A DNA stretch of 64,000 bases, from assembly GCA_010671905.1 (NCBI GenBank), contig JAAHII010000001.1:1116001-1180000 (forward strand), written 5' to 3'. The position numbers and the translations under genes were made by a program. The stretch is from Leptolyngbya sp. SIOISBB. Lineage in GTDB: Bacteria > Cyanobacteriota > Cyanobacteriia > Phormidesmidales > Phormidesmidaceae. Each line of letters begins with the position of its first letter. The first letter of the stretch is position 1. The notes under the pieces were generated by a model. That model was not told where the DNA came from. It worked only from the letters and a program-made list of their open reading frames with translations, and did no database searches. This document shows positions 25,394 to 34,369 of this stretch, one piece after another.

Positions 25394-27898
25394 TTAGGTG
25401 AACGAACGAGACAGATAGCGGGCAGCGGCGATCGCGCTTTGTCCCAGGGAAATGCCGCCATCGTTGGCGGGGAACTGTTGGGGAATCAGCACCGACAATC
25501 CAGCTTTTTGCAACTGCTGTTGAACGGCGATCAACAACACCTGATTTTGGAAGACGCCGCCGGAGAGGACGACTTGTGTCAGGTGGTGACGCTGGGTCAG
25601 GTTGATGGCGAGTTGGGCGATCGCGGTGGCTAGCCCATAGTGAAACCGAGCAGCAATCATGGCCGGATCAACGCCAGCTTGCAGGTCTTGCAGTAGTTGG
25701 GGCCACAGAGTCGTCGCTGACAAAATTGGGCGATCGCTGTCAGTTTGAACCTGGAATGAGTAAGGCTGGTCGCAGGGTATTTCCGGATTGACTAAGGCTT
25801 CCAGCTCAATAGCCCCCCGACCTTCGTAGCTAGCGGCGTCGCGACAAATGCCCACAGCGGCGGCGACAGCATCAAACAAGCGTCCGGCGGAAGAGGCGAG
25901 AGGCGATCGCGTGCCCGTTGCCAGCATCTGATCCAGAATCGAACGTGGCTGAGCGGCCAGAAACTGCACGAGTTCCAAATCGCCAAACTGGGCGACCAGG
26001 GCGTCCCAGTCGAGGGCGTTAATCAGTTGGGCGTAGGTGTTGCGCCAGGGCTGGCGAGTGGCTTGGGCTCCCCCCAGCATGGCGATGGGCTCAAAGTGGG
26101 CAACTCGCTGAAAGTTCTGATAATCCGCCACCAGGAATTCGCCGCCCCACAGGGTATCGTCATCACCGTAGCCCAAGCCATCGAGCGCAATCCCCAAAAC
26201 GGGCGCGGTGTCGATAGGCAGGTTGTGTTCCACCATGGCGGCGGCGATATGAGCGTGGTGATGCTGGATGCCGTAGAGGGACAGATTCTGCTCTGCGGCT
26301 ATGTTAGCTGCCAGTTTGGTGGAGAGATAATCGGGATGGAGGTCTGCTGCGATCGCCGTTGGCTCGTGCTCAAACAACGCCTGATACAGGCTCAGGGTTT
26401 CCTGATACGCCTCAAACGCGACGACATTTTCCAAATCTCCCAGATGCTGAGACAGGATCGCCTCACCTTCCCGCATTAGGCAAAACGTACTTTTGAGTCC
26501 GCCACCCATGGCCAGAATGGGGGGAGCGTTTTCAAATCCGGGTGGCAATTGCCACGGAGCTGGAGCGTATCCCCGCGCCCGTCGCAACGTTTGACGCTGT
26601 CCGTTGACCACGCGCACCACGGAATCATCAACCCGATTCACAATGTCGCGATCGTGCAGCAGAAAGTATGTAGCGATATCGCCCAGTTTTTCCCGTGCTT
26701 CATCGTTGTCAATGCACTGGGGCTCGTCGGACAGGTTGCCGCTGGTGAGCACGATGGGCCGATCCAGCCGTTTCAGCATCAGGTGGTGCAGCGGAGTGTA
26801 GGGCAGCATCACGCCGAGGGTGGAGAGATGGGGGGAGACGGAGGGGGCGATGGGAGGTGGCTGGGTGGTTGGGTGGTTGGGTGGTTGGGTGGTTGGGTGG
26901 CGGAGGACCCTCACACCCTCATCTCCTGCTACCCTCCGACTCTCTTCCGGTTCCCGGTTCCCGGTTCCCGGTTCCCTACACTTCAACAGCACGATGGGGG
27001 CGGCGGCGCTTTCCAGTAAATCCCGTTCGGCAGCGGAAATTTCGCAATAGGGTTCGATCACGGCGAGGTTGCGCACCATGAGGGCAAAGGGTTTGTGGTA
27101 ACGGTGCTTGCGATCGCGCAGCCGTTTGACCGCCTCTTCATGGGTGGCGTCGCAAGCCAGGTGCATGCCGCCAATGCCCTTGATGGCAACGATTTCGCCC
27201 TGTTGGAGCAGGGTGCAGGCAGCGTCCACGGCATCCAGGGGGGAGAGTCGAGCGATGTTGACAGGACGACCGGCGGCGCGTTCCAGCCAGGTCTTGGGAC
27301 CGCAGCGAGGACAGGCGACAGGCTGAGCGTGAAAGCGACGATTTAACGGATCGTCATATTCCTCCTGACAGGTCGGACACATGGCAAAGGTCGCCATGCT
27401 AGTGTTCGCGCGATCGTAGGGGATGCCGCGAATGATGCTAAGGCGCGGACCGCAGTGAGTGCAATTAGTGAAGGGATAACGATAAAAGCGCCCAAAGGGG
27501 TCGAGGATGTCGGCCAGGCAATGGGGACAGGTCGCAGCATCGGGGGAAATCTGGGTACGACTGTGTCCGCCACGACTCGGCGTGATTTCGAAGCGGGTTT
27601 GAGCAATCGTCGTGTGGTCAATCTTACGCTGCTCAACCGATTCGACATACGCTAAAGGAGGCGCATCGGTGTGGATTCGAGCCACAAATTGATCGAGCTG
27701 TGCAGCCGTTCCGGCAACTCGAATGACGACACCCGCAGCATCGTTATAGACTTCGCCGCGCAGTTGGTGCGCCCGGGCCAGTTGGTACATGGTCGGACGA
27801 AAGCCGACGCCCTGAACGGTGCCTTTGACGCGGATTTCAGCCGCGATTTCCGGCGCCTCAACGGTGACCTGAGTGGGCCTGGGAAGATTTGCAACCAT
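25394..27898 (-). CDS. hypF: Carbamoyltransferase HypF with an in-frame repeat insertion
   Basis: HypF turns carbamoyl phosphate into the carbamoyl group that becomes the cyanide ligand. Domains in order are acylphosphatase (VKGTVQGVGFRPTMYQLA), two zinc-finger pairs (CPHCLADILDPFGRF...CTHCGPR and MCPTCQEEYDDP...CPRCGPK), a YrdC-like domain, and a Kae1-like domain (HHHAHIAAAMVEH, ALDGLGYGDDDTLWGGEF). The ATG at 27898 is preferred over a GTG 33 bases upstream because that one overlaps the NHL remnant. Between LLKCREPG and STLGVMLPYTPLHH, the YrdC region carries about 45 extra residues rich in Pro, Thr and Gln. These come from tandem DNA repeats (26863-26976). The frame stays open, but activity could be affected. 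Confidence 0.93.
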   Translation of the reverse strand: MVANLPRPTQVTVEAPEIAAEIRVKGTVQGVGFRPTMYQLARAHQLRGEVYNDAAGVVIRVAGTAAQLDQFVARIHTDAPPLAYVESVEQRKIDHTTIAQTRFEITPSRGGHSRTQISPDAATCPHCLADILDPFGRFYRYPFTNCTHCGPRLSIIRGIPYDRANTSMATFAMCPTCQEEYDDPLNRRFHAQPVACPRCGPKTWLERAAGRPVNIARLSPLDAVDAACTLLQQGEIVAIKGIGGMHLACDATHEEAVKRLRDRKHRYHKPFALMVRNLAVIEPYCEISAAERDLLESAAAPIVLLKCREPGTGNREPEESRRVAGDEGVRVLRHPTTQPPNHPTTQPPPIAPSVSPHLSTLGVMLPYTPLHHLMLKRLDRPIVLTSGNLSDEPQCIDNDEAREKLGDIATYFLLHDRDIVNRVDDSVVRVVNGQRQTLRRARGYAPAPWQLPPGFENAPPILAMGGGLKSTFCLMREGEAILSQHLGDLENVVAFEAYQETLSLYQALFEHEPTAIAADLHPDYLSTKLAANIAAEQNLSLYGIQHHHAHIAAAMVEHNLPIDTAPVLGIALDGLGYGDDDTLWGGEFLVADYQNFQRVAHFEPIAMLGGAQATRQPWRNTYAQLINALDWDALVAQFGDLELVQFLAAQPRSILDQMLATGTRSPLASSAGRLFDAVAAAVGICRDAASYEGRGAIELEALVNPEIPCDQPYSFQVQTDSDRPILSATTLWPQLLQDLQAGVDPAMIAARFHYGLATAIAQLAINLTQRHHLTQVVLSGGVFQNQVLLIAVQQQLQKAGLSVLIPQQFPANDGGISLGQSAIAAARYLSRSFT
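26863..26976. repeat. Short tandem repeats inside hypF
   Basis: An 8-bp unit GGTTGGGT is repeated over 26863-26900, and a 7-bp unit GGTTCCC is repeated exactly four times at 26949-26976. Both lie in the coding part of hypF and keep the frame. They resemble the short tandemly repeated (STRR) sequences known from cyanobacteria. Confidence 0.8.
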
Positions 27899-27912
27899 GG
27901 ACGCTTGAGCGA

Positions 27913-28416
27913 TTAGCCCTCCAATTGCCACAGCAGGACGCGGTTGTTGCCAGCATCAGCGATCGCCACCATGCTGCCACAGGTTGGCAGACCATACGGC
28001 CAACAAAACTATCTCTTAAGGCGGAGCTGTAGTTGCGGTTTTCGCCTTTTTGGCGATAGGTCTCTTGGCCCAAGGCACCAGTCGCTGGGGAATCGTGCAG
28101 GGTGTCCCAATCGAGTTCATTACAGTGTCAACGCTATGAGCCGCGAATTTGCAGTTCGGCAGTGATGAGCCAATCTCCCGCAGCGATGACCCCATAGGGC
28201 ATGTTGAAGCGGCGATCGCAGGGAAAGTATTCGCCTCGATTCAACTCCACCGCTTGGAAGTCCTTTTGACCCAACGTCACAGAACCGGGCTGGTTGTTTT
28301 CAATAGAGATGCTCTACCAGAGGATCAGACGATCGTTACCTTTATCCGCCAACATCAGATTGCCTTGCCAAAGTGCGAGTTGGCTATCTGCCGAGTGGCG
28401 ATCGTTGCCCCCACTA
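27913..28416 (-). pseudogene. NHL-repeat protein remnant upstream of hypF
   Basis: On the minus strand the reading LMLADKGNDRLILW, a TAG stop, then NNQPGSVTLGQKDFQAVELN and RGEYFP...FNMPYGVIAAGDWLI, followed by GALGQETYRQKGENR and SFCWPYGLPTCGSMVAIADA-GNNRVLLW gives repeated NHL blades. They are broken by stops and frame changes, and the 5' end is missing. The last piece stops 15 bp before the hypF start. An NHL-repeat gene directly upstream of hypF is, from memory, the arrangement in Nostoc-type hyp clusters, so this is the decayed local copy. Confidence 0.75.
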
Positions 28417-28447
28417 ATGTGATGTCAAGGCTCCAAAACTGCCATAA

Positions 28448-28488
28448 AAAAGCAGCACCCTTGTTGAAAATCTAAGGATGCTGCTTTT
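28448..28488 (-). terminator. Intrinsic terminator downstream of psbK
   Basis: A 15-bp stem with one mismatch (AAAAGCAGCACCCTT pairing with AAGGATGCTGCTTTT, 11-base loop) is followed on the minus strand by a T-rich tract (TTTTTTATGG). It lies 48 bp after the psbK stop. Confidence 0.75.
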
Positions 28489-28535
28489 GAAGTGATGAAA
28501 TAAAGCGATTCTCTGACAAGACTAGCGTAGAGAAC

Positions 28536-28673
28536 TTATCTGAAACCGACCGCTGCCTGCCAGACAAAGGCCAATAACAGGAAGAAAACCGGGATCACGG
28601 GCAATACATCCACCAGGGGATCAAACAAAGAATAAGCTTCAGGCAGTTTGGCTAACAGCAGAGCAGCTTCCAT
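28536..28673 (-). CDS. psbK: Photosystem II reaction centre protein K
   Basis: The product is a 45-residue thylakoid membrane subunit of photosystem II. The mature part starts at [18 protein letters not shown] and ends with the single membrane helix [19 protein letters not shown], which is diagnostic. A short leader (MEAALLLA) is removed. The ATG at 28673 has AGAGG about 11 bases upstream; the longer in-frame extension does not resemble PsbK. It is monocistronic with a terminator downstream. Its position beside a hydrogenase block seems incidental. Confidence 0.96.
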   Translation of the reverse strand: MEAALLLAKLPEAYSLFDPLVDVLPVIPVFFLLLAFVWQAAVGFR

Positions 28674-29008
28674 TGGCGCGATAACCTCTTCAACACAGTT
28701 CTCATAATTGGTACAGATTTTAACATGCAACTTCACGCTTCCAACAGAAATCTAGCCCTGTCTGCGTTGCTTACAGAAGCGTGCTTGCAGCCGCTTGTCG
28801 CAAGACGCTAGAGCTGTATGAGAGACGATTTTGAATCAATTGAGAGACCACATGGCCAGAAAGCGATCAGGCCGGTCTCCTGATTCGATCAGCAAAGCAA
28901 ATTACTGCCCCCAGTCCTAGCCTCAACTTCAGCCCGACGCAAGGGTCGGAATCTTTCGATATCAGGCAGGCTAGAGTTAAGGCGTTCTCTAGAAATGAAT
29001 ATACCCTC

Positions 29009-29090
29009 GTAGGTTGGTGTCGAGGAACGAGCCCCAACATCTGCAATGCCCTGATTTCGTTAGGTTTCAGGACAGCTTGTTGTAACCTAC
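29009..29090. repeat. REP-like repeat in a long gene-free stretch
   Basis: GTAGGTTGG at the left and AACCTAC at the right form a terminal inverted repeat, with an inner GGTTGGTGTCGAGGAACGAG-type stem-loop common in bacterial and cyanobacterial spacers. The surrounding 764-bp gap (28674-29437) between psbK and the small heat-shock gene has no other recognised gene. Confidence 0.45.
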
Positions 29091-29361
29091 CGCCTCGGCT
29101 TCTTCAGAAGGTAATTTCTTTTTCAGAACTCTCCTAAGTGGTAGCAGCGATTTCTCAGGCCAACTGAGCATCGCGAAGCCTTTCCCAAAAAGAGACAGCC
29201 TTTATCAACCAATAATTTATGCTGAGGAATTTAACTGCAGAGACACCTATTGGTTTCGTCAAGCTTTAATCCACAGCATTGTCCTTCTTAGGATCTACTT
29301 TTGCCTTGCTGACTAAACGTCTTTTAGAGGCCAACAAAAAAGTATCGGTGAATTGAGAAAA

Positions 29362-29396
29362 GGGATATCTCCTGGAATCGGAGATATCTCTTTTTT
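29362..29396. terminator. Terminator hairpin near the Hsp20 gene end
   Basis: GATATCTCC and GGAGATATC pair around a seven-base loop, followed on the plus strand by CTTTTTT. On the minus strand, where the Hsp20 gene ends 42 bp away, the stem is preceded by an A-run and followed by CCCTTTTCTC. It could stop transcription both ways. Confidence 0.65.
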
Positions 29397-29437
29397 AGCT
29401 GAGCTGCTAGTTAGTCAAACCCGATAAAACGGATTGG

Positions 29438-29878
29438 CTAGACTAGCGAGATTTTCACAACTTTGTTGCGCTCTTCTGCCACTTTCGGTAGGTGCAGTTT
29501 CAAAATGCCATCGTTGTAATCTGCGATCGCTTCACTGTTATCAACACGGGTGCTGAGTGGCACGACTCGGCGGAATGAACCGTAGTGAAATTCACTCCGA
29601 GTCAGACCATTCTCTTCGGTCTGGTTTTCCGATTTCCGCTCTCCACTGATCACAACTGAGTCTTCAGCCACTTGAATATCAACGTCTTCAGGTTTGAGAC
29701 CCGGTAGTTCAACTTTTAGATCGATCGCGTCATCGGTTTCAGTGACTTCTGCTGCAGGCATGAACGACTTAAAATCGATATCGTCATCTCTGAAGGGGCT
29801 GAGGGTGTCAAACAAGCGGTTCATTTCTCTCTGTAGCGTACCAAATTCACCAAAAGGTCTTTGACGTAAAAGTGTCAT
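29438..29878 (-). CDS. Small heat-shock protein, Hsp20/alpha-crystallin family
   Basis: This 146-residue ATP-independent chaperone binds unfolding proteins. The alpha-crystallin domain covers about residues 40-130, with VELPGLKPEDVDIQVAEDSV, the FHYGSFRRVVPLS strand and the conserved ADYNDGILKLHLPK (the GxL motif), and ends in VKISLV (an I-x-I/V-like tail). ATG 29878 has AGGAGG eight bases upstream, which decides the start over an upstream in-frame codon. It stands alone. About 550 bp lie between it and the divergent TetR gene; heat-inducible control is likely for the family, but I see no sure promoter element. Confidence 0.93.
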   Translation of the reverse strand: MTLLRQRPFGEFGTLQREMNRLFDTLSPFRDDDIDFKSFMPAAEVTETDDAIDLKVELPGLKPEDVDIQVAEDSVVISGERKSENQTEENGLTRSEFHYGSFRRVVPLSTRVDNSEAIADYNDGILKLHLPKVAEERNKVVKISLV

Positions 29879-30274
29879 TAATCTAACCTCCTGAAATCTC
29901 AATCAACGGTCCTTGCCTCAACAATAGGACTCCGGCTAGCGGGAAGCGGCTCAATGCAGTAATAAACTGACCAACCGATCCCAGGCAACTCAATACTATC
30001 AATCCTTTCAAGACTTGTACTTCGGTTTTGATCACCTATTCCTATAGGGTTTTCCATACTTTCTCAGATTGGATCGGTTTTTCAGGAAAATTAATTCGGC
30101 TCTCCGAAAAAATCACTTAATTACGCCAAATAATTCGCTATGACTTGTAGAAGCCACATCATTTTCAGACATGCCAGTTACTGCGTTTGAGTCGTTCAAA
30201 CTTAAATTATCAAACCCAGCAATTTAGAGGGGACGAGTCAAAAATATTTCGGGAAAGATAAATATTTCTGTCGA

Positions 30275-30304
30275 TATCGTCCAATATCGTCGTATTTCAT
30301 CGTG
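30275..30304. promoter_or_regulatory. Phased short motifs upstream of the TetR gene
   Basis: TATCGTC, TATCGTC and TTTCATC occur at ten-base spacing (30275, 30285, 30295), i.e. on one face of the helix. They could be protein-binding sites for the divergent TetR or Hsp20 promoters. The rest of the 29879-30429 gap shows no gene. Confidence 0.25.
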
Positions 30305-30429
30305 ATTGACTGACTTTTGTCGCTGAGTGTGAGGTTATGTGAATGGGAGCGGCGATCGCGTTCTGGATCACTGCACAATGGCCCTGAAGCGTACGATCGC
30401 TCTATCGAAGTCATTGGCGGTTCTCTATC

Positions 30430-31086
30430 ATGGTCGCTTATTACACTACCGCTGCTCTCGCCCTAGAAAGGGACACCGAAACCAAAATCTTGCAGGCTGC
30501 CCAACGGTTATTTGCTCGACAAGGGTACGGCGGCACCACGACGCGAGATTTGGCCCAGGCCGCTGGGGTCGCAGAGGGAACGCTATTTCGACATTTTGAA
30601 AATAAAAAAGCCATTCTCGTGAAAGTGGCTTCAGATGGCTGGACAGAGTTGCTCACCGATCTCCTCACCGAGTTGAGCGAGATGGCCAACTACAAAGCGA
30701 TCGATCAAGTCATGCAGCATCGCATCAACGATCTTTCTCATAATGCTGACTTGATGCGAGTGTGCTTTATGGAAGCCCAACTGCACCCTGAACTACAAGG
30801 ACAGGTACAAGGCGAAATTTTGGCCAAAATGATCGATGTGACCGAGGCCTTTTTTCAAACAGCGATTGATCGGGGCATTTATCGCCCCATCAATCCGCGG
30901 GTGTTAGCGCAGATCTTTTTGGGGATGTTTGCCATTTCCGGATTCACCCATTCAGCGTTGGGTGAGCAAGCAAGTGCCTCAGAGCAGACCCAAGCGTTTG
31001 CCAAAGGCTTGGCCGACGTCTTTTTAAATGGGGTGCTGCAAGAGCGAGATATGAATACCCATTCGACCATCGGGGTAGAAGCCTGA
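30430..31086 (+). CDS. TetR/AcrR-family transcriptional regulator
   Basis: This 218-residue DNA-binding repressor-type protein has the N-terminal helix-turn-helix at about residues 17-63 (ILQAAQRLFARQGYGGTTTR, then DLAQAAGVAEGTLFRHFENK), the strongest signature of the family. The C-terminal all-helical half, which binds the ligand, is not specific to a known subgroup. No exporter or enzyme gene lies beside it; upstream is the small heat-shock gene (divergent) and downstream ileS. Its target genes are therefore unknown, though self-regulation through the spacer is possible. Confidence 0.9.
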   Translation: MVAYYTTAALALERDTETKILQAAQRLFARQGYGGTTTRDLAQAAGVAEGTLFRHFENKKAILVKVASDGWTELLTDLLTELSEMANYKAIDQVMQHRINDLSHNADLMRVCFMEAQLHPELQGQVQGEILAKMIDVTEAFFQTAIDRGIYRPINPRVLAQIFLGMFAISGFTHSALGEQASASEQTQAFAKGLADVFLNGVLQERDMNTHSTIGVEA

Positions 31087-31210
31087 TACTCCTCGGAACT
31101 GAAGCCATGGCCCACGATCGCGATGCATCATGGTGCTGATGACGGGTTGACGAGAGAATTTTTGAGCGATCGCGCCCAAACTCTTCGGTCTGGCCTACGC
31201 TAGATAAATT

Positions 31211-31237
31211 AAGACCGACGCAGTTGATTTCGGTCTT
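31211..31237 (+). promoter_or_regulatory. Possible leader hairpin before ileS
   Basis: AAGACCGA and TCGGTCTT pair around an 11-base loop, about 145 bp before the ileS start. It has no U-tract. It could be a leader structure or the 3' end of the TetR transcript; function is not shown. Confidence 0.3.
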
Positions 31238-31382
31238 GGTGCCTGACGCCCAACTTGATTGGGATGCAGGGAACCAATGCGTCAGTCCAATCAATGATCG
31301 CAGATTTTCCATCTCCCTCGCTTGATGGGATGAAGTCTGTACCAGATAATTGTTCAGTGCAAAATCACCTTGTGAATCGGTC

Positions 31383-34289
31383 GTGACTGACACCCAAAGC
31401 TACAAAGAAACCGTTCTGCTCCCCAAAACGACCTTTGAAATGCGGGCCAACGCCGCCAAGCGCGAACCCGAGATTCAGCAGTTTTGGCGCGAGCATCAGT
31501 TTTACGAAAAGCTCGCTGACAGTAATCCTGGCGAGCCGTTTGTGCTGCATGATGGCCCCCCCTACGCCAACGGCTCGCTGCACATTGGTCACGCGCTGAA
31601 CAAAATTCTCAAAGACATCATCAATAAGTATCAGATCCTGCAGGGACGCAAGGTGCGCTACATCCCTGGATGGGATTGTCATGGCCTGCCGATCGAGTTG
31701 AAAGTCCTGCAAAACATGGACTCAGAAGCGCGGGCCAAACTGACACCGATCAAATTGCGCTATAAAGCCAAAGCCTTTGCCGAAAAGACAATCAACGAAC
31801 AGCGCGACAGTTTTAAACGCTACGGCGTCTGGGGTGACTGGGAAACGCCCTATGCGACCTTGCAGCCCGCCTACGAAGCGGCACAAATCGGGGTCTTTGG
31901 TCAGATGTATCTCAAGGGCTATATCTATCGGGGTCTCAAGTCCGTTCACTGGAGCCCCACCTCCCAAACGGCCTTGGCAGAAGCGGAGTTGGAATATCCT
32001 GAAGGTCACACATCGCCTAGCATCTACGCCGCGTTCCCCATGATGAAGGCTTCGGCGGCAACGGCATCCACTTTGGCTCCCTATTTATCAGAATTGGGGA
32101 TTGCCATCTGGACAACGACGCCGTGGACGATTCCGGCCAATCTGGCCGTGGCGGTGAATGGCGACCTCACCTATGCCGTGGTGGAAGTCGCCTCTGGTAA
32201 CCCCTTCAAGTACCTGTTGATTGCGAAAGATCTGCAAGGACGACTCAGTCAGGTGTTGGACAGCGATCTCACTCTGAAAGCGGAATTCAAGGGCGCGGCA
32301 TTAGAAGGTAGTGAGTACCGCCATCCGCTGCAAGACCAGCTCCCCACCGATAAGCGAGGGGACACGAGTCCGGTGATCATTGGCGGCGACTACATCACCA
32401 CCGAATCGGGAACGGGTTTGGTTCACACGGCACCCGGTCATGGGCAAGAAGACTTTGCCGTGGGTCAGCAGTATGGCCTAGCCGTGTTGTGTCCTGTCGA
32501 CGAGCGCGGGGATATGACTGAGGAGGCCGGTCCCTTCGCCGGAATGAACGTGCTGAAAGATGCGAACCCTGCCATCATCGAAGCGTTGGGAAAAGCGGGA
32601 TCATTGCTGAAGCATGAACCTTATGCTCACAAATATCCTTACGATTGGCGCACCAAGAAACCCACCATCTACCGCGCGACGGAGCAGTGGTTTGCATCGG
32701 TTGAAGGGTTCCGCGACGAGGCGCTCAATGCCATCCAGTCGGTGAAGTGGATTCCGGCTCAGGGCGAAAATCGCATCACGCCGATGGTGGGAGATCGCGC
32801 TGATTGGTGTATCTCGCGCCAGCGCACTTGGGGCGTGCCAATTCCGGTGTTTTACGACAGCGAAACCCACGAACCGCTGATCAACAAAGAGACGATTGAT
32901 TATATTCAAGCGCTCTTTGCCGAAAAGGGCTCTAACGCCTGGTGGGAGCTTCCGGTTGAGGAGTTGCTGCCAGCAGTCTACCGCAATAATGGCCACACCT
33001 ATGTCAAAGGCATGGACACCATGGACGTGTGGTTTGACTCGGGCTCTTCTTGGGCGGCGGTGGCTCAGCAGCGGGGCGGCATGAGCTACCCCGTTGAGAT
33101 GTATCTGGAAGGCTCAGACCAACATCGGGGTTGGTTCCAATCCAGCTTGCTGACCAGCGTGGCGGTGAATGGGTGTGCGCCCTATCGGCAAGTGCTGACC
33201 CACGGCTTTGCGTTGGATGAGCAGGGCCGCAAGATGAGCAAATCGCTGGGCAATGTGGTTGATCCGCGAATTGTGATTGAGGGCGGCAAAAATCAAAAGA
33301 AAGAGCCTGCTTACGGGGCAGATGTGCTGCGCCTCTGGGTGTCGTCGGTGGATTATTCCTCTGATGTGCCTTTGGGTAACAACATCCTGAAGCAAATGGC
33401 CGATGTGTATCGCAAGATCCGCAATACGGCTCGGTTTCTGCTGGGTAATTTGTCTGACTTTGACCCAGCCAGTGATGCGGTGCCCTATGCCGAGTTGCCC
33501 GAGTTGGATCGGTACATGCTGCATCGCACGACAGAAATCTTTGATGAAGTGACGGATGCGTTCAATACCTATCAGTTTTTCCGCTTCTTCCAAACAGTGC
33601 AAAATTTCTGCGTTATCGATCTATCCAGCTTCTATCTCGATGCGGCGAAAGATCGGCTGTACATCAGTGATGCCAACTCGCCTCGCCGTCGCAGTTGTCA
33701 GACGGTGCTAGCAGCCGTGATTGAAAACTTGGCGCGAGCGATCGCCCCCGTCCTCTCCCACATGGCGGAAGACATCTGGCAAAACTTACCCTACGAAGCG
33801 CCGACTCAATCGGTGTTTGAGTCCGGCTGGGTGAAGCTGGAAGATACCTGGCGACAGCCAGAACTGGCGGCAAAATGGACGCAACTGCGAGACGTGCGCC
33901 AGGAAGTCAATAAAGTACTAGAGCAAGCCCGCTCTGAGAAAGCGATCGGCTCCTCTCTAGAAGCGAAAGCCTTGCTCTACGTGGCTGACACTGACCTGCG
34001 CCAAACCCTAAACGCGATGAATCCTACCGATGCGATCGCCTCCGGCAGCGTTCATGTGGACGAGTTGCGCTATCTCTTCCTGGTGTCACAAGTGGAAGTG
34101 CTAGACACGCCTGATCGGTTGACTGGAATTAAATACTGTAGTGAGACCGACCATATTGGCGTTGGCGTTGTCGACGCAGAGGGTAAAAAATGTGAGCGCT
34201 GCTGGAACTATTCCACCACGGTCGGTGAGTCGAGTGAGCATCCCACGATTTGTGATCGGTGCGTTGAGGCACTATCTGGCAATTTCTAG
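31383..34289 (+). CDS. ileS: Isoleucyl-tRNA synthetase
   Basis: This class I synthetase of 968 residues charges tRNA-Ile. It has HIGH (GSLHIGHALNKILKD), the editing domain region (WTTTPWTIPANLAV, TAPGHGQEDF), KMSKS (GRKMSKSLGNVVDPR), the WFDSGSSW motif, and a C-terminal zinc site (CERCWNY...CDRCVEAL). The GTG at 31383 fits the family N-terminus (TDTQSYKETVLLPKTTFEMR); an in-frame TTG 33 bases upstream is less likely. Length is typical of the eubacterial form with the zinc finger. It is monocistronic. Confidence 0.96.
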   Translation: MTDTQSYKETVLLPKTTFEMRANAAKREPEIQQFWREHQFYEKLADSNPGEPFVLHDGPPYANGSLHIGHALNKILKDIINKYQILQGRKVRYIPGWDCHGLPIELKVLQNMDSEARAKLTPIKLRYKAKAFAEKTINEQRDSFKRYGVWGDWETPYATLQPAYEAAQIGVFGQMYLKGYIYRGLKSVHWSPTSQTALAEAELEYPEGHTSPSIYAAFPMMKASAATASTLAPYLSELGIAIWTTTPWTIPANLAVAVNGDLTYAVVEVASGNPFKYLLIAKDLQGRLSQVLDSDLTLKAEFKGAALEGSEYRHPLQDQLPTDKRGDTSPVIIGGDYITTESGTGLVHTAPGHGQEDFAVGQQYGLAVLCPVDERGDMTEEAGPFAGMNVLKDANPAIIEALGKAGSLLKHEPYAHKYPYDWRTKKPTIYRATEQWFASVEGFRDEALNAIQSVKWIPAQGENRITPMVGDRADWCISRQRTWGVPIPVFYDSETHEPLINKETIDYIQALFAEKGSNAWWELPVEELLPAVYRNNGHTYVKGMDTMDVWFDSGSSWAAVAQQRGGMSYPVEMYLEGSDQHRGWFQSSLLTSVAVNGCAPYRQVLTHGFALDEQGRKMSKSLGNVVDPRIVIEGGKNQKKEPAYGADVLRLWVSSVDYSSDVPLGNNILKQMADVYRKIRNTARFLLGNLSDFDPASDAVPYAELPELDRYMLHRTTEIFDEVTDAFNTYQFFRFFQTVQNFCVIDLSSFYLDAAKDRLYISDANSPRRRSCQTVLAAVIENLARAIAPVLSHMAEDIWQNLPYEAPTQSVFESGWVKLEDTWRQPELAAKWTQLRDVRQEVNKVLEQARSEKAIGSSLEAKALLYVADTDLRQTLNAMNPTDAIASGSVHVDELRYLFLVSQVEVLDTPDRLTGIKYCSETDHIGVGVVDAEGKKCERCWNYSTTVGESSEHPTICDRCVEALSGNF

Positions 34290-34369
34290 CCTGGCGATCG
34301 AGACTCAAAATCCTGTAGGGGGAGCGGTTACTTATAGCTGCCGGTGATGTTCTAGACCTGGGTAATACA

